46,935 nt of DNA from Tessaracoccus sp. SD287 (GTDB lineage Bacteria > Actinomycetota > Actinomycetes > Propionibacteriales > Propionibacteriaceae): contig NZ_JADIJQ010000023.1 in assembly GCF_017355265.1 (NCBI RefSeq), positions 1 through 46,935 on the forward strand, written 5' to 3'. The translations under genes were made by a program, and so were the position numbers. Shown piece after piece: positions 41,908 through 46,935 of this stretch (the first letter of the stretch is position 1; each line of letters starts with the position of its first letter). Under the pieces are notes generated by a model. It made no database searches. It was not told the DNA's origin and was given only the letters and a program-made list of their open reading frames with translations.

Positions 41908-42414
41908 CTAGTGACCCAACGCTGGGTTCTGCCCGAACGGGTGGGCGTCATTCGAGGGGACGTCGAGCGGGTAGACCATCAATGTGGTGCCGTTGACCTC
42001 CTGCACCTCGACCTTCTGGCCGGGGTCCACCAACCCGGGAATGACGAGTCGGGCGTTCCAGAGCTGGCCGTCGACCTTGACCTCGCCACCGTCGGCGGTG
42101 ATTTCGGCGGTCGCCACCGCCTGGCTGCCCACCAACTGGTTGAGCGAGTTGCGGTAGCCCGGTGCCCGGCGGATCTTCTCCAGCAGGGTGGGCCTGGCCA
42201 CCAGCAGCAGCAGCACCGCGACGGCCAGGGCGACCACGACCTGCACGACGACCAGGCCGGGCAGGACCAGGGCGGTCAGCCCACCGGCGACGGCCCCACC
42301 GGCCAGCATCAGCAGGGTCAGGTCCAGCGTGAGCATCTCGGCAGTGCCCAGCACCAGTCCCAGACCGAACCAGCCGGCCCAGAGGTTCTGCCGCAGCCAC
42401 TCCCCGAATTCCAT
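41908..42414 (-). CDS. NfeD-family membrane protein
   Basis: A protein of 168 residues with an N-terminal membrane region of three to four segments (about 15-80). A C-terminal OB-fold NfeD domain (about 88-150) contains LVGSQAVATAEI and GQLWNARL. NfeD proteins partner with SPFH proteins. The gene lies 9 nt upstream of the SPFH gene and 11 nt downstream of an ABC ATPase gene. ATG 42412-42414 overlaps a TAG and has only a G-rich stretch upstream. The short NfeD form lacking a protease domain is usual beside stomatin-like genes. Confidence 0.9.
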   Translation of the reverse strand: MEFGEWLRQNLWAGWFGLGLVLGTAEMLTLDLTLLMLAGGAVAGGLTALVLPGLVVVQVVVALAVAVLLLLVARPTLLEKIRRAPGYRNSLNQLVGSQAVATAEITADGGEVKVDGQLWNARLVIPGLVDPGQKVEVQEVNGTTLMVYPLDVPSNDAHPFGQNPALGH

Positions 42415-42425
42415 CTAGCCCCCGT

Positions 42426-43259
42426 TCATGAAGGTGGCGCCACTGCCACGGCTCCAGTGTCCCCCACGACACCAACACGGTCGGCCCGGGCAGTCCAGCG
42501 GCCCTCGCTGTGGCCCACCCGCAACGGCAGCCCGAAGGTGTCGCTCAGGTTCTGGTCGGTGAGCACCTCGACCAGGTCGCCCTGGGCGACCACCGCGCCG
42601 TCGCGCAGCAGCATCGCGTGGGTGATGCCCTCGGGGATCTCCTCGATGTGGTGGGTGACCAGCACGGTCGCGGGGGCGTCGGGGTCGACGCAGAGGTCGC
42701 CCAGGGTCGTCACCAGCGCCTCCCGGCCGGTCAGGTCGAGGCCGGCGGCCGGTTCGTCCAGCAGCAGCAGTTCCGGGTCGGTCATCAGGGCGCGGGCGAT
42801 CTGGACACGCTTGCGCTCTCCCTCCGACAGGGTGCCGAAGGTGCGCGTCCGCAGGTGGTCGACGCGCAACTGGCGCAACAGATGGTCGGCGCGTTGCAGG
42901 TCCAACGGGTCGTACTCCTCGCGCCAGCGTCCCATCACGGCGTAGCTGGCCGACATGACGACGTCATCGACGCGCTCGCCCCGAGGGATCCGCTCGGCGA
43001 TGGCCGCCGACGAGACGCCAATGCGGGGCCGCAGTTCGAAGACGTCGACAGCGCCCAGCACCTCGTCGAGCAGGCCCACCACGCCGGCGGTGGGGTGGAT
43101 CTGGGCCGACAGCACCTGCATCAGGGTGGTCTTGCCGGCACCGTTGGGTCCGATGATGACCCACCGCTGTCCCTCGTCCACCGTCCAGGTGACATTGTTC
43201 AACAATTTGGCGCCACCACGGACGACGTCGACACCGGCGAGTTCCACCACTGAGCTCAT
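42426..43259 (-). CDS. ABC transporter ATP-binding protein
   Basis: An ATPase of 277 residues with Walker A GPNGAGKTT, signature LSEGERKRVQIARAL, Walker B LLLLDEPAAGLDL and switch THH. It resembles the stand-alone cytoplasmic ATPases of the ModF/YlmA type rather than a known importer. No permease or binding protein is adjacent. It leads an apparent operon with NfeD and SPFH genes. TAGGTT 6 nt before ATG 43257-43259 suggests a leaderless start. Confidence 0.92.
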   Translation of the reverse strand: MSSVVELAGVDVVRGGAKLLNNVTWTVDEGQRWVIIGPNGAGKTTLMQVLSAQIHPTAGVVGLLDEVLGAVDVFELRPRIGVSSAAIAERIPRGERVDDVVMSASYAVMGRWREEYDPLDLQRADHLLRQLRVDHLRTRTFGTLSEGERKRVQIARALMTDPELLLLDEPAAGLDLTGREALVTTLGDLCVDPDAPATVLVTHHIEEIPEGITHAMLLRDGAVVAQGDLVEVLTDQNLSDTFGLPLRVGHSEGRWTARADRVGVVGDTGAVAVAPPS

Positions 43260-43265
43260 GGGCCC

Positions 43266-43271
43266 AACCTA
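43266..43271 (-). promoter_or_regulatory. Candidate leaderless -10 for the ABC-NfeD-SPFH operon
   Basis: TAGGTT on the minus strand lies 6 nt before the ATG; the divergent gene has TAGGGT with the same 6-nt spacing. Confidence 0.5.
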
Positions 43272-43309
43272 CACAATCGCCACCGTGGAGCCGTTGCGGC
43301 CCGCAGGCA

Positions 43310-43315
43310 TAGGGT
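43310..43315 (+). promoter_or_regulatory. Candidate leaderless -10 for the gene at 43322
   Basis: TAGGGT lies 6 nt before GTG 43322; no Shine-Dalgarno is present. Confidence 0.45.
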
Positions 43316-43321
43316 GGGGCC

Positions 43322-44077
43322 GTGACTTTGGTGCTGCTGCGGCTGGCGGTGCTGTTGAACAGCCTCGAGGCCGGCCATCTGAACCCGGCCGAGGCCGAGC
43401 ATGCGCTCGGTGCCCACGTTCATCTGGTCGACGACCGCCACGAACTGCTGGGGCAGGGCCCGGTGCCGAGCCTGCGCATCGCGATGGCGCAGATGCCGCG
43501 CCTGGGCGGTGCCGGGTGGGCGCTGGCCCTGGTCGCCCCGGGACGGCTGGGCGGCCTGCGCGGCCCGGTCGCCCTGACCCGTGCGGCACTGGCCGCTCCC
43601 ACCGAGCCGGAACTGGACGTGGTGCCGGTGGTGGTGCGCCACGACGGCGTCCTGGCCTGGCTCGCCCAGACCGGGATCCCGCAGCAGGAGTCGCTGGACG
43701 GCGAGGTGGTGAACCTGGTCCCGGCGGTGGCCGAGCGGCCGCTGTCTCCGCCGACCCCCACGGAGGCGAGCCGGCTGCTGACCTCGGCCATGGTCCAGGC
43801 CACCGGTGCCCTGGAGTCGCTGGGGCTGACCGGGGGCAGCCGACCCCGGCCAGCGGGAACGGTGGCCCTGGGTCGCAGCTATTCGACGTCGAACCAGTCG
43901 CTGCTCGACCAGGCCATGACGGTGCTGGCGATTGTTGACGCCGCGCGGGACGGTGAGGTTGACCTGCCACACTCACATGCGGTCACCACCCGCGCCGCCC
44001 GGCTGGCGCCGCTGCGTTCAGCCGCCCTTGATGCGGTGCAGGCTGCGGTGTCCTGGCCCACCCACCTGATGGTGTGA
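43322..44077 (+). CDS. Uncharacterised actinobacterial protein
   Basis: A soluble protein of 251 residues with no signal peptide or membrane segment. It is Leu/Ala-rich, with MTLVLLRLAVLLNSLEAGHLN at the start, a hydrophobic strand GWALALVAPGRLGGLRGP, and a helical C-terminal half that includes SYSTSNQSLLDQAMTVLAIV. I recognise no catalytic motif. Location divergent from the ABC-NfeD-SPFH operon may be meaningful. The last 60 nt overlap the 3' end of the FGGY kinase gene on the other strand. GTG start chosen from the TAGGGT element. Confidence 0.75.
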   Translation: MTLVLLRLAVLLNSLEAGHLNPAEAEHALGAHVHLVDDRHELLGQGPVPSLRIAMAQMPRLGGAGWALALVAPGRLGGLRGPVALTRAALAAPTEPELDVVPVVVRHDGVLAWLAQTGIPQQESLDGEVVNLVPAVAERPLSPPTPTEASRLLTSAMVQATGALESLGLTGGSRPRPAGTVALGRSYSTSNQSLLDQAMTVLAIVDAARDGEVDLPHSHAVTTRAARLAPLRSAALDAVQAAVSWPTHLMV

Positions 44078-45622
44078 GTCCCCGGCCGGGAAGGCGGCCG
44101 CCAGCTGCAACTGGTCCTCCAGCAGGTTCGGCACCTCCGCGCGCAGGGACCGATAGAGCGCGACCTCGTCCGGGTCGGTGACGATGGCGGCACCGGGGCC
44201 CAGCGCCTGGGGCTGCAGGGACCGCACCGCTTCGGTGAGGGTCGTGGCCCGACCCAGCGCCAGCAGGCCCAGGGCGGCGGCGCCCAGGCTGGGGCCGTCG
44301 GACTCGCCGATGACCGTCGTCGGCCGGTCGACCATCGACGCCACGATGCGACCCCACAGGGGTGATCGGAAGGCGCCGCCCGAGGCGCGGACGGCAGTGA
44401 TGGGGCTGACCTCGTCGAAGGCGTCCACGATGGCAGCCAACTGCATGGCGACGCCCTCCATGGCGGCCCTGACCAGGTGACCACGGCCGTGGCTGCGTCG
44501 AAGTCCCAGCAGGGTTCCGTGCAGTGAGGGGTCCCACAGCGGGGCCCGTTCGGCGATCAGGTAGGGCACCATCACCAGGCCGTCCGACCCCGCCGGGATG
44601 GCCTCGGCCAGTGCCACCAGCGCGTCGTGGGCATGGTCCGGGTCGTCCCGGCACAGGTCGGCGCCGACCAGGTCGAGGGCCCAGGTCAGCACCATCCCGC
44701 CATTGGACAGGGGCCCCCCAACGACCCAGGTGTCCTCGGTCAGGGCGTAGCAGAACAGGGTGCCGCGTTCGTCGACGCCGGGTTCACGTGCCAGGGTGCG
44801 GACCGCCCCGCTGTTGCCGAGGGTCAGCGCGGCGACCCCGGGGGCCATGGCGCCGGCCCCAATGTTGGCCAGTGGTCCGTCGCCGGCGCCCAGCACCACC
44901 GGCAGTCCCACCGGCAGCCCGCAGGCCTGGGCGGCCTGATCGGTCAGCGGGAAGGTGGCGGTGACCGGGTACACCTCGGCCAGCTGGTGCTCGCTGATGC
45001 CGGCCAGTTCCAGCAGCCCCTCGTCCCAGGTGCGGCTGTGCATGCCCAGCAGCCCGCTGGCCGAGGCGCTGCTGACCTCGCTGGTCAGTCGCCCGGTGAG
45101 CCGCAGCACCAGGTAGTCCTTGAGGCCCACCCACCAGCGCACCTGCTGGCACAGCTCCGGTTCGTGCTGGGCGAACCACATCAGCTTGGTCAGCGGCGAC
45201 ATGGTGTGCACCGGGATCCCGGACAGGTGGTGCAACTCGAAGGCCTGGTGGGAGGCGTACAGGCTGGCGCACTGCTCCCGGGAGCGGTCATCGGCCCAGG
45301 TCACCAGCGGGGTGAGCGGATGGTGGTCGGCGTCCAGGCCGACCAGGCCGTGCAGCGCGGCGCTGCAGGCCAGCGCCAGCACCCTGCGCTGCCCCAGGCC
45401 CGCGACCAGGTCGCCGACGGTGGCCAGGGCAGCGGCCACCACCACGTCGGGGTCCTGCTCGGCGAAACCCGTCTCGGGGTGCAGCAGGGGGTACTGGCGC
45501 ACGGCGCTGCCGACCCGGCCCCCACCGACCGCATAGGCCGAGGCCCGGACGGTGGTGGTGCCGACGTCCAGGCCGATGATCACCTCGGCCGTCCCGGCAC
45601 TCCCCTGCGGCATCCCCGTCAC
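44018..45622 (-). CDS. FGGY-family carbohydrate kinase (gluconokinase-like)
   Basis: A sugar kinase of 534 residues. The two-domain FGGY fold is shown by EVIIGLDVGTTTVRASAY at the N-terminus, the phosphate-2/adenosine segment GAGDGPLANIGAG, and ASGGAFRSPLWGRIVASM near the C-terminus. The HGLVGLD and WADDRS segments are like those of gluconate kinases, but xylulose- or polyol-type substrates are possible. GTG 45620-45622 overlaps the upstream dehydrogenase stop as GTGA. The last 20 codons overlap the gene on the opposite strand; an unusual His-rich end results. Confidence 0.9.
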   Translation of the reverse strand: MTGMPQGSAGTAEVIIGLDVGTTTVRASAYAVGGGRVGSAVRQYPLLHPETGFAEQDPDVVVAAALATVGDLVAGLGQRRVLALACSAALHGLVGLDADHHPLTPLVTWADDRSREQCASLYASHQAFELHHLSGIPVHTMSPLTKLMWFAQHEPELCQQVRWWVGLKDYLVLRLTGRLTSEVSSASASGLLGMHSRTWDEGLLELAGISEHQLAEVYPVTATFPLTDQAAQACGLPVGLPVVLGAGDGPLANIGAGAMAPGVAALTLGNSGAVRTLAREPGVDERGTLFCYALTEDTWVVGGPLSNGGMVLTWALDLVGADLCRDDPDHAHDALVALAEAIPAGSDGLVMVPYLIAERAPLWDPSLHGTLLGLRRSHGRGHLVRAAMEGVAMQLAAIVDAFDEVSPITAVRASGGAFRSPLWGRIVASMVDRPTTVIGESDGPSLGAAALGLLALGRATTLTEAVRSLQPQALGPGAAIVTDPDEVALYRSLRAEVPNLLEDQLQLAAAFPAGDSHHQVGGPGHRSLHRIKGG

Positions 45623-46935
45623 CCCCGTTCGAGTTCGGCGACCAGGTCGCTGACCAGGGTGACCAGGGTGGCGTCAGCGGCCAGGTCGGCGTCGAGCAGG
45701 CGCAGCACGGCCGCCACGGCCTGGGTGCCGGTGCCGCTGGTGGCGGCCTCGACGAACGGCTGGGCGCCGGCGTCGGTGACAGGGGTGGTGTGGCCCTGCA
45801 GGTGACGGATCCACGCGGCGATGCCGCGGGCGGCGCCGCGTCCCTCGCGACCGGCGGCCCGTTCGGCCCGCAGGGTGGGCAGCAGACGCACCGGCACCTT
45901 CTGGGAGCCGTCGGCGGCGATCTGGGCGAGCAGGTGACGAATCTGGCGGTTCTCGAAGCGGCTCACCAGTGCCGCCCGGTAGGCGACGATGTCGGACTCG
46001 GGCACCGAGAGGTGCCGGGCGGCCTCGTCCCACCACTGGTCGACCCAGCCGCGGACGACCGGGTCGGTGATGGCCTCGCTGATCACCTGGTGGCCGCGCG
46101 CCGGTGCGGCGTAGGCCATCAGGGTGTGGGAACCATTGAGCAGCCACAGCTTGCGACGTTCGAAGGGTTCGACGTCGTCGACGAAGGTCGCATCCCACTG
46201 CGGTCGTCCGGCCGGGAAGGTGCCGGCGATGACCCATTCGGTGAACGGTTCGGTGACGACCGGGGCGGCGTCGCTGATGCCGGTCTGCTCAGCGACGGCG
46301 GTGACCTCGGCGTCGGTGATCCGCGGGGTGATCCGGTCGACCATGGCGGTGACGAAGGAGTGCTGGTTGACCAGGTCGGCCAGCGCCGGGTCGACGGCCT
46401 CGGCCAGCGCCCGGGTGACGCGGGCGGCGACGCCCCCGTTGTCGGGCAGGTTGTCACAGGACAGGATGGCCACCGGGCCGTGGTCGGCGCCGCCGTCACG
46501 TCGGGCGATCATGCCGGCGAGCAGCTTGCCGGGAGCGGTCCGGACGGCTTCCAGGTCACCGGCGGCGATGGCCGCGCGGTCGGCGCTGACACCGGCGTCG
46601 GCCAGGTCGATGCCGCCGTCGGCACCGCGCAGGTAGCCGGCTTCGGTGACGGTCAGGGTGACGATGGCCAGGTCGGCGGAACGCCAGTAGTCGAGCCAGG
46701 CAGCCAGGTCGGTGCCGGCGTGGACGGCCGACACGGAGCTGATCACCTCGGGGCGGTCCCCGTCGTCGGCGCGCACGAGCAGGGTGTACAGGCCGTCCTG
46801 GGGGCCCATCGCGTCGGCCAGGGTGGACGAGCGTCCGCTGAACGCCGCGATGCCCCACTGGTCGGCGTCGGCGGCGTGCTCGGTGTACCAGGCCTGGTGT
46901 GCCCGGAAGAAGTTGCCCAGGCCCAGGTGGATGAT
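45619..46935 (-). CDS. Mannitol dehydrogenase-family polyol/hexonate dehydrogenase (cut by right edge)
   Basis: At least 439 codons, with the 5' end beyond the right edge; the first visible residues IIHLGLGNFFRAHQAWYT are the NAD-binding start of the family. Other motifs are LSCDNLPDNGG and MVDRITP. The catalytic pattern Lys-x4-Asn-x2-His is seen in RRKLWLLNGSH. Family members are mannitol 2-dehydrogenase, fructuronate reductase and tagaturonate reductase; these cannot be told apart here. The coupled FGGY kinase downstream suggests a pathway in which a polyol or hexonate is oxidised or reduced and then phosphorylated. Confidence 0.94.
   Translation of the reverse strand: MIHLGLGNFFRAHQAWYTEHAADADQWGIAAFSGRSSTLADAMGPQDGLYTLLVRADDGDRPEVISSVSAVHAGTDLAAWLDYWRSADLAIVTLTVTEAGYLRGADGGIDLADAGVSADRAAIAAGDLEAVRTAPGKLLAGMIARRDGGADHGPVAILSCDNLPDNGGVAARVTRALAEAVDPALADLVNQHSFVTAMVDRITPRITDAEVTAVAEQTGISDAAPVVTEPFTEWVIAGTFPAGRPQWDATFVDDVEPFERRKLWLLNGSHTLMAYAAPARGHQVISEAITDPVVRGWVDQWWDEAARHLSVPESDIVAYRAALVSRFENRQIRHLLAQIAADGSQKVPVRLLPTLRAERAAGREGRGAARGIAAWIRHLQGHTTPVTDAGAQPFVEAATSGTGTQAVAAVLRLLDADLAADATLVTLVSDLVAELERG

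Overview
The window is about 47 kb of very GC-rich chromosome from an actinomycete. Gene content and order match the conserved actinobacterial block running from rpsB to infB (M23 peptidase/xerC, rpsB, tsf, pyrH, frr, cdsA, rlmN, then dxr, rip1-type protease, ispG, GNAT, proS, rimP, nusA, ylxR, infB). GTG starts, 4-nt ATGA/GTGA gene overlaps and frequent leaderless start signals fit that assignment. A Propionibacteriales member is likely, but this is an inference from gene order and protein style, not from a marker gene. No rRNA, tRNA, CRISPR array, transposase or phage gene was seen.

Layout. Positions 1-2628 (minus) hold rimP-nusA-ylxR-infB, with infB cut by the left edge. A divergent DUF4439-like lipoprotein follows (2751-3710, plus). 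Positions 3746-8918 (minus) carry a TSUP permease, proS, a VOC protein, a DUF4081/GNAT acetyltransferase and ispG. A large secreted ExeM/NucH-type nuclease (9003-12254) sits between ispG and the rseP-dxr pair (12469-14981). Its upstream region has a PHO-box-like set of 11-nt repeats. On the plus strand are a rhomboid protease, a LOG-family protein and a NUDIX hydrolase (15043-17415).

Positions 17402-25650 (minus) form the main accessory element. It is a seven-gene, fully overlapping operon: a Liv-type substrate-binding lipoprotein, a fused LivH-LivM permease, LivG and LivF ATPases, a URO-D-superfamily protein with a putative zinc/thiol site, a 646-residue FAD/NAD(P)-binding protein and a short-chain dehydrogenase. 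About 375 nt of leader lie between the livK start and a small ORF with a strong ribosome binding site. That ORF ends in tandem Cys codons and is followed by hairpins, which suggests attenuation control of an undescribed uptake and catabolic (possibly sulfur- or methyl-related) pathway.

Positions 26175-31814 (minus) return to the core block: rlmN, cdsA, frr, pyrH, tsf and rpsB. Beyond that are a two-domain M23 protein, xerC, a lactonase-fold propeller, an amidohydrolase coupled to def, an unknown membrane protein, a TrmH/SpoU methyltransferase, citrate synthase, an ABC ATPase-NfeD-SPFH operon and an unknown protein. The right edge carries a mannitol-dehydrogenase-family gene (cut by the edge) coupled to an FGGY kinase.

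A recurring sequence pattern is a TANNNT (or CANNNT) hexamer exactly 6-7 nt upstream of a start codon that has no Shine-Dalgarno sequence. It is seen at about a dozen genes and points to widespread leaderless initiation. Three translation-factor operons (infB, rimP, proS) instead carry tiny upstream ORFs in their leaders.
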